Assembly (NCBI GenBank): GCA_030599585.1
Contig: JAUVNS010000013.1
Location: 62,001-126,000, forward strand
Length of the DNA: 64,000 bases
Reading direction: 5' to 3'
Source: Promethearchaeota archaeon
GTDB lineage: Archaea > Asgardarchaeota > Lokiarchaeia > Sigyniarchaeales > SOKP01
The notes under the pieces are model-generated. The model was not told the DNA's origin and did no database searches. It worked only from the letters and a program-made list of their open reading frames with translations. Of the stretch, positions 42,646 through 51,744 are shown in pieces. Every line of letters starts with the position of its first letter. Position 1 is the stretch's first letter. The translations under genes were made by a program, and so were the position numbers.

Positions 42646-43653
42646 TTATTTCTTCAGAGAATATGCATCGAGTACAAACTCCACAGCTCTTTTCCCATCT
42701 TCAAAATTAGGGTTTTCTTGGGTTTTTCTTTTGATACATTCAATAAAATGATCGGTTAAAACATATTGAGCGATATCTCCGGATGGTTTGTATTCTATAA
42801 GGCTTTGGAGATATTCGTTCTTTTTTAACTTTCGAGGACTATAAGAAACAAAATTCCTATTAGTTAAATCCAGCGTAATATACCCTTTGGTGCCAAAAAC
42901 ATCGACCGTTTCAAGGGGTTCATTACACCAAGAAGCGGTTATAAAGCCTAAAGCGTTGTTCTTAAACTTAAAAAGAACATTGCAATTATCTTCGTCTTGC
43001 ATATTTATACAAGAGGTGTTAAAATTTATACCATTTACTATATCGTATTCTCCTATTAAGTATCGTAAGATATCAATGCAGTGGACACCTAAATCTAATA
43101 GAACTCCACCTCCAGCCTTTTTGGAGTCAAAAAACCATTTCTCTTCAGAAACTGCTTGCCAGGACTTATAGGGTCCATAATGACTAAAGTAATACCTCAC
43201 CGAGACTATTTTACCAAGAACGTCATTCTTTATTATATCCTTAAGAAGTTTAAAAACGGGATTATATCGTTTTTGGAAGGATGTAAAGAAGATGATATTT
43301 TTATTTTTTAATTTCTCCTCGATTTGGGTTAATTCTTCTCGAGATATAGCGATTGGTTTTTCGCATAAAATATTACAATCATTCTCAATGGCCTTTAACA
43401 CGATGGGAGCATGCAAATAGTTTGGAGTGCAAATGCTTACGATATCTAATTCTTCCTTATCTAACAAGTTTTTCCAATTATTTCCACCAACATACACATT
43501 GGGAATATTAAATCTCTCAGATACCACCTTCGCATGTTCCGCGGTTCTGGAAGCGATTGCTACTATTTCACAATTAGGATTTTTGGAATAACCCATTAAA
43601 TGAATTGTCCCAAAAGCACCAGCACCAATTAATCCAACTCTTAATTTTGTAAT
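42646..43653 (-). CDS. Gfo/Idh/MocA-family oxidoreductase
   Basis: The NAD(P)-binding motif LRVGLIGAGAFGTIHLMGY sits at the start of the true protein, upstream of the first conventional codon (ATG 43596). The frame is closed by TAG at 43659-43657. The only near-cognate start after it is ATT 43653-43651, with AGGTGG (complementary to the 16S tail) 6 bases upstream. CTPNYLHA, CEKPIA and a central GGGVLLDLGVHCIDILR follow, typical of the family. It should oxidise a sugar or cyclitol with NAD(P). The enzyme family is secure, and the start codon is the notable feature. Confidence 0.85.
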   Translation of the reverse strand: MTKLRVGLIGAGAFGTIHLMGYSKNPNCEIVAIASRTAEHAKVVSERFNIPNVYVGGNNWKNLLDKEELDIVSICTPNYLHAPIVLKAIENDCNILCEKPIAISREELTQIEEKLKNKNIIFFTSFQKRYNPVFKLLKDIIKNDVLGKIVSVRYYFSHYGPYKSWQAVSEEKWFFDSKKAGGGVLLDLGVHCIDILRYLIGEYDIVNGINFNTSCINMQDEDNCNVLFKFKNNALGFITASWCNEPLETVDVFGTKGYITLDLTNRNFVSYSPRKLKKNEYLQSLIEYKPSGDIAQYVLTDHFIECIKRKTQENPNFEDGKRAVEFVLDAYSLKK

Positions 43654-43776
43654 ACACTACCACCTACTTGTAGTTTAAGGTACTATTATTAAATTGGTTT
43701 GTTTGTTAAAAAATGTTTAACACAACCATTAAATGGAATTAAAAAAGAGAAAAGCGAAAATAAGTAAAATGGTGAT

Positions 43777-44403
43777 TTAAGCTACTGCAAATTCGAACAT
43801 CGGAATTTCGCGTCGTTTTTTATCGTCGTATAGAGGTAAACCAGATTGTTTAAATATCTCAGGAGTTTTGTATCTAGTAATAACAGTACTACATGGGCTC
43901 GAAATTTTCATTGAAGCTATTCTTAATCGATCTCTTACGACAGCTAAATTTTTTAAGCTCACACCAACGTCGCAGACGACCGCTCCTGCTCTTACTCGAG
44001 CACAAACCCCTGTAGACCTTCCAAAAGAGCGCCTCATGCCGCTCTGAACTCGATCAGCTCCAGCAAAGGCCAACATCCTATTCTCTCGATATTTTTGAAA
44101 AGGTTTGGGTCTTACTCTAAACCGATAATTTGATCTTCCTATTTTATTCTGTAAAGGACTGTTTATTGTTATACGGATTGCTTCCAGACTATTTGAAGAG
44201 ATTTGGATTTGCCTATCTACCTTTAAAGAAACTACAAGCTCCCAATCCTCCCATGGAACTTCTTTATTTCCTCCCCAGAAGCGAACTATTTTACTTTGAG
44301 CGCCTCCTCTTGCATATTCTCTCCTATGATTGGCACTTCGTTTATGCTGATACGGTCTTCTACTCCATGAGGAGTAACAATGCCACGGTCTATTTTTGGC
44401 CAT
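43777..44403 (-). CDS. rpl10e: Ribosomal protein L10e (uL16, archaeal type)
   Basis: This 208-residue protein of the large subunit starts MAKNRPWHCYSSWSRRPYQHK. It has the conserved FRVRPKPFQKYRENRMLAFAGADRVQSGMRRSFG segment, which corresponds to [35 protein letters not shown] of eukaryotic L10. The C-terminus is longer than usual and ends with MFEFAVA. It contacts the peptidyl-transferase region. The gene is monocistronic here and diverges from a radical SAM gene. Confidence 0.95.
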   Translation of the reverse strand: MAKNRPWHCYSSWSRRPYQHKRSANHRREYARGGAQSKIVRFWGGNKEVPWEDWELVVSLKVDRQIQISSNSLEAIRITINSPLQNKIGRSNYRFRVRPKPFQKYRENRMLAFAGADRVQSGMRRSFGRSTGVCARVRAGAVVCDVGVSLKNLAVVRDRLRIASMKISSPCSTVITRYKTPEIFKQSGLPLYDDKKRREIPMFEFAVA

Positions 44404-44517
44404 AATTAAATCACTTTATAAAGCACTATTTACAATTAATAAGAATTAAAATTATAATATGTTATTAAATTCAATCTATGAAGAATAATTAAAAAATTTT
44501 ATTAAAATACAGTTAAA

Positions 44518-45654
44518 ATGATTGATAATTACACTTCTTTTGTTAAGAAGACGGAGATTTTATGTAATGGTTTATTTTTAGACGAACAATTGATTGATCA
44601 CTATAAATCTCAAGGAATTGAGATATCGTACGGTCGTAAGGGAGGTGCGGGGCCAATAGGTGGGAGATATTTTCTCTTTGAGAATCAAGCAATTGTAAAT
44701 GCTGCTCTGTGGAATGATCCTTCAAAGTCGGATCTTGTTGTTCGGGAAAATGAGGATGGATATTTCTTAATTTATGATGTTAAAAATAAATCCGAACATA
44801 GTAGGTTGAAATTGGTTCAAAATCCAACGTTTTACAATCCGGAGTTCGTTACTACTGACGGAATTCCGATGAAAAAAATTGCCTTAGTTCACGGGATAGA
44901 CTGTTTATCAAGTACTATTTACCAAAAGTGTGTGTATCACGGATGCGGAGAAGGTTGTAAATTCTGCGCTATCGAGTTAAGCTTGGAGAATGGAGCAACA
45001 ATTGAAGAAAAAAATTCAAAGCAAATGTCTGAAGTGATTACAGCTGCGAAAAAGGAAGGAAGATGTAATCATATGACTTTAACGAGTGGTACAGACGAAG
45101 CGATTGATAAAGGGGCAATAAGATATATTGAACTTTTAAAAGGCGTTAAAGAAAACTTTCCTAAACTCCCTCTCCACGTTCAAATTGAGCCTTTAGAAGA
45201 TATTACATATATTGATGAGTTGAAAGACGCAGGTGCGAATACAATTGGAATTCATCTTGAAGTTCTCGATCAAAATCTAAGAAATACTGTTACTCCAGGT
45301 AAATCTCGCATAACCTATGAATCATACGAAAAAAATTGGAAGCATGCACTTGATGTTTTTGGAAAAAATCAAGTTTCCTCCTATCTCTTAACCGGTTTTG
45401 GTGAATCTCCAGAAGATTTCATCTCAGATGCAGAAAAAATAATCTCTTTAGGCGTAATTCCATATATCACTCCAGTCAGATCAATTCCGGGATTGGAAAA
45501 GATGTCTACGATTACATCAGGTATAATGGTAGAAATATACACAAAAGCAGCTAAATTAATGAAAGAATACGGAGTTAACCCTTTGAAAAGTAAAGCGGGC
45601 TGCGTTCGATGTGGTGGTTGTTCTGCTATAAACGACGCATACAAAAGCATATGA
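44518..45654 (+). CDS. Radical SAM protein (MSMEG_0568-like)
   Basis: This is a 378-residue protein. The Cx3Cx2C motif is CGEGCKFC at about 142-149. LTSGTDEA (the GGE-like strand), VQIEPLED and IGIHLEVLDQNLRNTVTPGK are typical of the MSMEG_0568/biotin-synthase-like branch. The C-terminus has CVRCGGC, which may bind an auxiliary Fe-S cluster. Substrate unknown. The ATG at 44518 has no strong Shine-Dalgarno. Confidence 0.75.
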   Translation: MIDNYTSFVKKTEILCNGLFLDEQLIDHYKSQGIEISYGRKGGAGPIGGRYFLFENQAIVNAALWNDPSKSDLVVRENEDGYFLIYDVKNKSEHSRLKLVQNPTFYNPEFVTTDGIPMKKIALVHGIDCLSSTIYQKCVYHGCGEGCKFCAIELSLENGATIEEKNSKQMSEVITAAKKEGRCNHMTLTSGTDEAIDKGAIRYIELLKGVKENFPKLPLHVQIEPLEDITYIDELKDAGANTIGIHLEVLDQNLRNTVTPGKSRITYESYEKNWKHALDVFGKNQVSSYLLTGFGESPEDFISDAEKIISLGVIPYITPVRSIPGLEKMSTITSGIMVEIYTKAAKLMKEYGVNPLKSKAGCVRCGGCSAINDAYKSI

Positions 45655-45858
45655 TTTTCTAGAGTAGATAATCCGATAGACTCCCTTCAACGATAATTCC
45701 TTTTTGACAAACATTTCTATTAGAAGAAATCGCACGCTATATCTAACAAAGAGTTATTATAATAAGAATTAATACATTTGAATTCTTATCAAAAACTAGG
45801 TTAATTAAGTTAATATTGTTATATTCCTGTTTAAATTTGTTAGGAAGGAGATATTATT

Positions 45859-47493
45859 ATGACTGAAATTGATGAAAGTAAAACCCTAAAACCGACCAAA
45901 AATGAGAGACGCGAAAAATTTACAAATCTATCCGATATAGAAATTAAAGCTCTTTACACGCCAGAGGATATAGTGGATTTTAATTACGATAAGGACTTAG
46001 GAACACCCGGTAAATTCCCCTTTACTCGTGGAGCTTATCCTAATATGTATCGGGGTCGATTGTGGACTATGCGACAATTTGCTGGATTTGGGACGGCTGC
46101 ACAAACGAATATAAGATATAAATTCTTATTAGAACACGGTACAACGGGTTTGAGCGTTGCTTTTAGTTTACATACAATTTATGGTTATCAAGCTGATGAT
46201 GATGAAGCATTAGGCGAGGTGGGGAAGGAAGGTGTTTCGATTGACACTTTAAAAGACATGGAGACATTATTCAGCGGAATTGATTTGTCTAAGATTTCTA
46301 CCTCCATGACGATTAACGCTCCTGCAGCAATATTACTTGCGATGTATATAGTTGCAGCAGAAAAACAAGGACATTCTGCAGATAAATTAAGAGGAACAAT
46401 TCAAAATGACATCCTAAAGGAATATATTGCCCAAAAATCCTGGGTATTTCCACCTGAACCATCCATGAGATTAATTATAGATACGATTGAATATTGTGCT
46501 AAGAACGTCCCCCAGTGGTATACAATATCAATTTCGGGATATCATATAAGAGAAGCAGGTTCAACCGCAGTCCAAGAGCTCGCTTTTACTTTAGCCGATG
46601 GTTTTGCATATGTGGAAGCAGCGATGAAAAGAGGTTTAGATGTTGATGATTTTGCTCCTAGGCTTTCTTTCTTCTTTAATTCTCATAATAATTTTTTTGA
46701 AGAAGTTTGTAAATATAGAGCTGCGAGGAGAATCTGGGCTAAGAGACTGAAAAATAAATTTGGTGCAAAAAAAGCAGAATCAATGAGGTTACGCTTTCAC
46801 ACCCAAACTGCGGGAGTATCGTTAAGCGCTCAAGAGCCAGAAAACAATATTGCGAGAGTTACGATCCAAGGTTTAGCAGCAGTTTTAGGAGGGACTCAAT
46901 CTCTTCATACTAATTCGTTTGACGAGGCATTGTGCTTACCAACCGAAAAAGCAGTTAAAATTGCTTTACGAACGCAACAGATTATTGCTCACGAATCAGG
47001 TGCTGCCGATACAGTAGATCCACTTGCTGGATCTTATTATGTAGAATGGCTAACAAATAAAATGGAAGAGGAAGCAGAATTGTATTTTGAAAAGATCGAA
47101 GCTTTAGGTGGTGTGATTCCAGCAATTAAAGCAAATTTCTTTCAAAAAGAGATTGCAAATGCATCGTACAAATACCAAAGAGAAGTTGAAGCGAGAGAGC
47201 GAACGATTGTTGGAGTAAACGATGTTCAAATAAGAGAACCTTGCGCAACGCCCTTACTAAAAATAGACGAAGATGTTGCGAGAGAACAGATTGAAAATTT
47301 ACAGCGTTTAAGAGATCAAAGGAGTAACGAGAATGTTCAAGCGAAATTGAATGCTTTAACAGAAGCTGCAAAGAGTACCGAAAACTTAATGCCTTTTATA
47401 ATGGATGCAATAAGAGAATATGCCTCAATAGGAGAGGTTATGGCTGCTCTTAAAGAGGTTTTTGGAGTATATAGAGAAGATTCAATTTTTTAA
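45859..47493 (+). CDS. Acyl-CoA mutase large (catalytic) subunit, methylmalonyl-CoA mutase family
   Basis: This 544-residue TIM-barrel subunit has TRGAYPNMYRGRLWTMRQFAGFGTA at residues 56-80, EPSMRL, SISGYHIREAGST and a FHTQTAGVSLSAQ region, all typical of B12 acyl-CoA mutases. The MCM substrate Tyr of RQY is Phe (F74). The segment GLSVAFSLHTIYGYQADDD departs from VAFDLATHRGYDSD, so the pocket may suit another acyl-CoA. The Arg of PSMR, which binds the MCM substrate carboxylate, is kept. GGAAGGAG precedes the ATG. It is the first gene of a three-gene operon with the B12 subunit (14-base gap) and MeaB. It forms a heterodimer or heterotetramer with the small subunit. Confidence 0.88.
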   Translation: MTEIDESKTLKPTKNERREKFTNLSDIEIKALYTPEDIVDFNYDKDLGTPGKFPFTRGAYPNMYRGRLWTMRQFAGFGTAAQTNIRYKFLLEHGTTGLSVAFSLHTIYGYQADDDEALGEVGKEGVSIDTLKDMETLFSGIDLSKISTSMTINAPAAILLAMYIVAAEKQGHSADKLRGTIQNDILKEYIAQKSWVFPPEPSMRLIIDTIEYCAKNVPQWYTISISGYHIREAGSTAVQELAFTLADGFAYVEAAMKRGLDVDDFAPRLSFFFNSHNNFFEEVCKYRAARRIWAKRLKNKFGAKKAESMRLRFHTQTAGVSLSAQEPENNIARVTIQGLAAVLGGTQSLHTNSFDEALCLPTEKAVKIALRTQQIIAHESGAADTVDPLAGSYYVEWLTNKMEEEAELYFEKIEALGGVIPAIKANFFQKEIANASYKYQREVEARERTIVGVNDVQIREPCATPLLKIDEDVAREQIENLQRLRDQRSNENVQAKLNALTEAAKSTENLMPFIMDAIREYASIGEVMAALKEVFGVYREDSIF

Positions 47494-47507
47494 ATGAGGA
47501 TATTAAA

Positions 47508-47909
47508 ATGGGAGAACAAAGAAAGATTAAAGTATTAGTTTGCAAACCTGGGCTTGATGGCCACGATAGGGGAGCAAAAGTCATAGCACGAGCCCTTAGG
47601 GATGCGGGGATGGAGGTAATTTATACGGGACTTCATCAAACTCCAGACATGATTGTTCAAACAATTCTACAAGAGGACCCCGATGCTGTAGTGCTAAGTA
47701 TGTTATCTGGCGCTCATAAAGCGTTGTGCCCCGTTATTATGGAAAAGCTGAAGGAAAAAGACATTGATGATGTTCTTGTAAGCGTAGGTGGAATCATACC
47801 TGACGAAGACAAACCATTTTTAGAAGAACATGGATTAAAAGGATTTTATGGCCCCGGAACCGAGCTCAAAACAATTGTGGAATTTGTCAAAAACAATTTA
47901 AAAAGATAG
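47508..47909 (+). CDS. Acyl-CoA mutase B12-binding small subunit
   Basis: This 133-residue protein is a stand-alone cobalamin-binding domain with the DxHxxG motif in GLDGHDRGAK, where the His is the lower axial ligand of the cobalt. SMLSGAH and VGGIIPDED complete the B12 pocket. In archaea the two parts of methylmalonyl-CoA mutase are often separate, as here. A GAGG Shine-Dalgarno precedes the ATG. Confidence 0.92.
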   Translation: MGEQRKIKVLVCKPGLDGHDRGAKVIARALRDAGMEVIYTGLHQTPDMIVQTILQEDPDAVVLSMLSGAHKALCPVIMEKLKEKDIDDVLVSVGGIIPDEDKPFLEEHGLKGFYGPGTELKTIVEFVKNNLKR

Positions 47910-47915
47910 TATATT

Positions 47916-48908
47916 ATGGACTATTCCGATTTAATCCAAAAACTACTTGATGGAAATGTTCGAGCTGCGGCGAGGCTAATAACTTTAGTTGAAAACGATG
48001 CTGAAGCCTCTGAGAAGATTATTAACGCAATTTATAGTCATACAGGAAATGCTTATATTTTAGGGATAACTGGAGCACCAGGAAGCGGTAAATCTACTTT
48101 TATTTCCACTTTAACCAAGCATTATGCCAAACTTGGATTGAAAATCGGAATTATCTGCGTAGATCCTACAAGCCCTCTGACTGGAGGCGCCATATTAGGG
48201 GATAGAATACGGATGAAAGACAACTTTTCTCTTAAAAATGTATTTATTCGAAGTATGGCCAATAGGGGACAGCTCGGAGGATTAGCTAGAGCAACGGAAG
48301 ATACTGTTAAAATATTAGATGCTTACGGATGCGATATAATAATCGTAGAAACCGTAGGTGTTGGACAATCAGAGGTAGATATCTTTAGATCGGCTCAGAC
48401 GGTAGTTGTTCTTTTAGTACCTGGGTTAGGAGACGATATTCAGGCTATTAAAGCCGGAATTATGGAAATTACCGATATTTTTGTTGTAAACAAAATGGAT
48501 TTATCTGGGGCAGATAAAAAGATTGCAGATATCACGCAAATGTTAGAATTAGGAATGAATTATAAATACGAATCTGAAAAAGATGATGAAAATATCTCAC
48601 TAAAATCTAAATGGACCCCAGAAATTGTTAAGGTTAATTCAAGAACAGGTGAAAACTTTGAAAATCTTATTGAGCTGATCAATAAACATAGAGATTTTTT
48701 ATCGAAGTCTGGTGTTATGGCAAACTATCAGAAAAATAGGATTAAAAGCGAAACGCTTCAGATATTAAAACATAAAATCACGAAAAAGGTAGAAGGCTTA
48801 ATTAGTTCCAATCCTACAATTGACGAATATATAAGGTTAGTTATGGATAAAAGCTTGGATCCCTATTCCATGGCAAATTTAATCATTAAACTATTAGGAT
48901 TAGAATGA
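47916..48908 (+). CDS. meaB: MeaB/ArgK-type G-protein chaperone of the acyl-CoA mutase
   Basis: This 330-residue protein has the P-loop GAPGSGKSTF, IICVDPTSPLTGGAILGDRIRM (switch region), ETVGVGQSE and NKMD. MeaB-type GTPases protect the mutase from inactivation and help load adenosylcobalamin. It starts 6 bases after the small subunit, so it is cotranscribed. The C-terminal 50 residues form the dimerisation arm. TGA is the normal stop. Confidence 0.93.
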   Translation: MDYSDLIQKLLDGNVRAAARLITLVENDAEASEKIINAIYSHTGNAYILGITGAPGSGKSTFISTLTKHYAKLGLKIGIICVDPTSPLTGGAILGDRIRMKDNFSLKNVFIRSMANRGQLGGLARATEDTVKILDAYGCDIIIVETVGVGQSEVDIFRSAQTVVVLLVPGLGDDIQAIKAGIMEITDIFVVNKMDLSGADKKIADITQMLELGMNYKYESEKDDENISLKSKWTPEIVKVNSRTGENFENLIELINKHRDFLSKSGVMANYQKNRIKSETLQILKHKITKKVEGLISSNPTIDEYIRLVMDKSLDPYSMANLIIKLLGLE

Positions 48909-48998
48909 GAAGCACCTAGTATAGAAGGAAAAAAAGATACTAGATTTAATTTTAATCGTCTCTTAGATATATTAAATATTAAAAGGATAGTCTTAAAA

Positions 48999-49637
48999 AT
49001 GAAAAATATAACTCTTTCAAGGAATACGATTTTAATTTACCGTATACTATTTGCTGGACTAAGTTGGTTTACTATAATAACTGGCGCAGTTTTACATGTT
49101 CTAACGGGTGGTTCACTTCTCGAGTGGTTTAATAGCTTTAAATCATTCACTATGCAAACAAACTTGTTCGTTACTGTATGGTTTACATTAGCAATTATAT
49201 GGCATAATAAACCAGAAATTCTTAAAAAAATCTCAGGACTTCTCAAAGGTGCTTTTACTGTCTATATCACAATAACATTAATTTTCTTTGCGATTCTATT
49301 GGCCCCCTTTTATCAACCCACTGGATGGGCAGCATTTAGCAACCTCGTCTTGCATTATATTACTCCAATCGCATTTATAGTTGATTGGATATTAACTGAA
49401 GCTAAATTGAGATATAAATGGAAATACTTGCTCTATTGGGTCTTCACTTATCCAATATGTTATCAAGTGTTTGTTATTATCCATGGAACTTTTACTGGAA
49501 ATTATATATATTATTTCTTTGATGTTAACGCACTCGGCATTTTAGGAGTTGCCATATTCATCTCAATTATATTTTTAACAGGAATAGTTTTAGGAAGCCT
49601 ATATATTGCTATTAATAGGAAAAGAACAAAAGATTGA
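48999..49637 (+). CDS. Pr6Pr-family six-helix membrane protein
   Basis: This 212-residue protein has six hydrophobic segments. FTMQTNLFVTVWF near residue 45 and LVLHYITPIAFIVDWIL near residue 112 match the conserved motifs of Pr6Pr-family proteins. These have no established function. The gene is 90 bases after meaB and may be on its own promoter. It ends with a basic tail. Confidence 0.65.
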   Translation: MKNITLSRNTILIYRILFAGLSWFTIITGAVLHVLTGGSLLEWFNSFKSFTMQTNLFVTVWFTLAIIWHNKPEILKKISGLLKGAFTVYITITLIFFAILLAPFYQPTGWAAFSNLVLHYITPIAFIVDWILTEAKLRYKWKYLLYWVFTYPICYQVFVIIHGTFTGNYIYYFFDVNALGILGVAIFISIIFLTGIVLGSLYIAINRKRTKD

Positions 49638-49696
49638 AAATTAAATAAATAACATCCTTTTTTTCTATACTAAAACGTTTCGAGTGGTTTGAAAAC

Positions 49697-49948
49697 TTAT
49701 TTTTTCTTAGGATCAATCCATTCAGAATAAATCTCTTCAACAGCAAGAACTTTATTGCGATGACATTCTTTGCATTCTTCGTCGTCTATTTTTTTAAAAA
49801 TATAGTCGCCTTCCTTAAATTCTCGAGAATACTTAGTACTACATTCTTTACATTTTAGAACTGTCGTCTTCTTTAGTATAAAGCGCTTTTTTCGATCGAG
49901 GATATCTCCTAGATCAGGTAAACTTGGGAATGAAGGTTCTTCAGCCAT
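49697..49948 (-). CDS. Small zinc-binding protein
   Basis: This 83-residue protein has CKEC near residue 33 and CKEC again near residue 57, with His at 63. The two pairs are spaced by about 24 residues and should form a zinc ribbon. The N-terminal third is acidic. There is no membrane segment. It could be a small transcription or adaptor factor. The function is unknown. A 270-base gap follows to the secreted protein gene and contains only AT-rich sequence and the promoter of that gene. Confidence 0.55.
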   Translation of the reverse strand: MAEEPSFPSLPDLGDILDRKKRFILKKTTVLKCKECSTKYSREFKEGDYIFKKIDDEECKECHRNKVLAVEEIYSEWIDPKKK

Positions 49949-50218
49949 TTTTATAACTCTAAGTATATTTAATATTTGTTTTATTAAGAGGTTTACAACT
50001 AATAACTTTTTAGGTTTACAATTAGAAGTTAAGACGATTAGTTATGCTTAAAAAAATTGATAAAAAAATTTTACTTAATTGTATAACACTTAAAAATGAT
50101 GTTTGGTTATTGATGAATGAAATCTAACACAAAAAATGATTTACCGTTCGCATTTTCCCATTCCTAGATAGGTTAAGGAGAAGGCGATGGTAAAAAAAGT
50201 TAATAGGTGAAAATTATA

Positions 50219-50878
50219 ATGAAAACGAAATTGAAAGTGACCACGGTACTATTAGCGTCATTATTTCTGGTAAGCATCATAGCAGGTTCGACACCAGCAA
50301 TAGCCGCTAAACCTGAACCCACATTAATGATCAACATATTGGCGAATGGGGATGATCAGGATATTCCGCCATATGAATCTGAAGACGGCATTTATAGAGC
50401 TACTACTTTAATAGTAGGAAAGATTAGATTTGATAAGGTCAGCGGTGTACTTCTGGGACAAGTAGAATTCCATATAAAAATCTATGAAATTGAATCAGGT
50501 GAGAAAGTCTATACGATTAAGGGAAAGCTCAAAGATGGGGCAGTTGAGATGATTCCATATTGGCCCTGCGATGTGCGGGATGTCATATGGACTAATGTCT
50601 GGCTTGTTCAAGGGTTAGGAATGGTTAAAACTACAGATATAGATATCGAGAATTTTGAATATCGAGGGAAAACAATAACCTTGCCTAATACAGGAGGTGA
50701 ATACATCCCGTTACCCATTGCTATGATGGTGAACCCTAGTGGTGAGTATATTGGAGGAGTTTGGGAAGACGGACCATGGGCTTATGCTGGAGTTGTGATT
50801 GGTATGGTTAATGGAAACCCGGAATTTTTCGGTGGGGTAACCAACTTGATAAATTATATGGAAAAATGGGTTCCATAA
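50219..50878 (+). CDS. Secreted protein of unknown function
   Basis: This 219-residue protein has a clear signal peptide: MKTKLKVTTV, then a hydrophobic core LLASLFLVSIIAG, then AIAA near residue 30. The mature part is beta-rich, with a central Gly/Val pattern (KIRFDKVSGVLLGQVEFHIKI) and a WPCDVRDVIWTNVW region holding one Cys. No membrane anchor is seen at the C-terminus. ATG 50219 was chosen because it begins the signal peptide, and an in-frame GTG at 50207 falls inside the Shine-Dalgarno region. A hairpin terminator follows. Confidence 0.65.
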   Translation: MKTKLKVTTVLLASLFLVSIIAGSTPAIAAKPEPTLMINILANGDDQDIPPYESEDGIYRATTLIVGKIRFDKVSGVLLGQVEFHIKIYEIESGEKVYTIKGKLKDGAVEMIPYWPCDVRDVIWTNVWLVQGLGMVKTTDIDIENFEYRGKTITLPNTGGEYIPLPIAMMVNPSGEYIGGVWEDGPWAYAGVVIGMVNGNPEFFGGVTNLINYMEKWVP

Positions 50879-50899
50879 CAACATCAAACTTAATAGTTA

Positions 50900-50930
50900 A
50901 GAGGTATTTCTAACACCTCTCTTTTTTTTT
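50900..50930 (+). terminator. Hairpin plus T-run terminator after the secreted-protein gene
   Basis: A 6-bp inverted repeat (AGAGGT at 50900-50905 with ACCTCT at 50915-50920, 9-base loop) is followed by nine T at 50922-50930. It is intrinsic-terminator-like. The rest of the 245-base gap to the next gene (up to 51123) is AT-rich with nothing recognised. Confidence 0.5.
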
Positions 50931-51123
50931 AAAAACATCTCAACACATAATAAATAATAGCCTTAAGCTTAAGCTTTCTATTTTGAAATTTGTATCGTAC
51001 TACAAATCTAAACAGGTATCTTCGGTGAATTAAGTTTAAAAATCCTAGCCTAATTCAATTTGCATTTGATACTACTAAAATAAGAAACAATTTCCGTTTA
51101 TCCATAGAAATCAACTCAATGTG

Positions 51124-51678
51124 TTATGAATCGAGACCAAAAGCAATATTAATGCTTTTTATATTAAATATAGTTGTATCGTACATTATGTACTTTGTAT
51201 CTGTCAACTTTAATTGAGGTTCAATCTTTTCGAGAAATTTACCTTTTAGGTTTCTATCATCTGGAATATAATCAGGATCTGTTTTATGAAAGAGGAAAAT
51301 AACTTTAGCATCTGGGCTGTATTTTTTAATCAAATTAAAGATACCTCTAAAGTACATTACCGAAGAAAAAAGCCTGTAGTAATCTTGAATATCTACTACA
51401 TAATAGAAGAATGAGATTGTGTGAAAATATTTTTCGGGGTTCGATAAGTATTCATTACGATATGCTTCCTGCCCACCAAGATCCCAAACTTTGGTTTCCT
51501 TCTGAAAAAACATTATAGTGCTTCTTTCCACACCTTTAGTAGGGTTCATACTGGGTGGTTTATGAGGTGTTTCTTTAATTTTATCTGTAAGAACATCTAA
51601 AATTGTGGTTTTTCCAGCATTTTCCATACCTATAATTACCAGTTTTATTGGTTTTTCTTCATTTTCCCCATATTCCAT
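51124..51678 (-). CDS. Arf/Rag-like small GTPase
   Basis: This 184-residue single-domain GTPase has a P-loop IIGMENAGKTTILD, a DxGGQ in VWDLGGQEAYRNEYL and a base-recognition HKTD as in Rag/Gtr proteins (most small GTPases have NKxD). The Arf-type WDLGGQ and the Rag-type HKxD are mixed. It has no N-terminal amphipathic helix or C-terminal lipid site. It lies 66 bases after the receiver-longin gene on the same strand and the two are probably cotranscribed, which suggests the GTPase is controlled by the response regulator. Confidence 0.82.
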   Translation of the reverse strand: MEYGENEEKPIKLVIIGMENAGKTTILDVLTDKIKETPHKPPSMNPTKGVERSTIMFFQKETKVWDLGGQEAYRNEYLSNPEKYFHTISFFYYVVDIQDYYRLFSSVMYFRGIFNLIKKYSPDAKVIFLFHKTDPDYIPDDRNLKGKFLEKIEPQLKLTDTKYIMYDTTIFNIKSINIAFGLDS

Positions 51679-51744
51679 TAATTATTTCATCTCTTTTTTT
51701 ACTGTTTACATTTTTCAAATAACCATTGTAAGTAAATATTTTAT

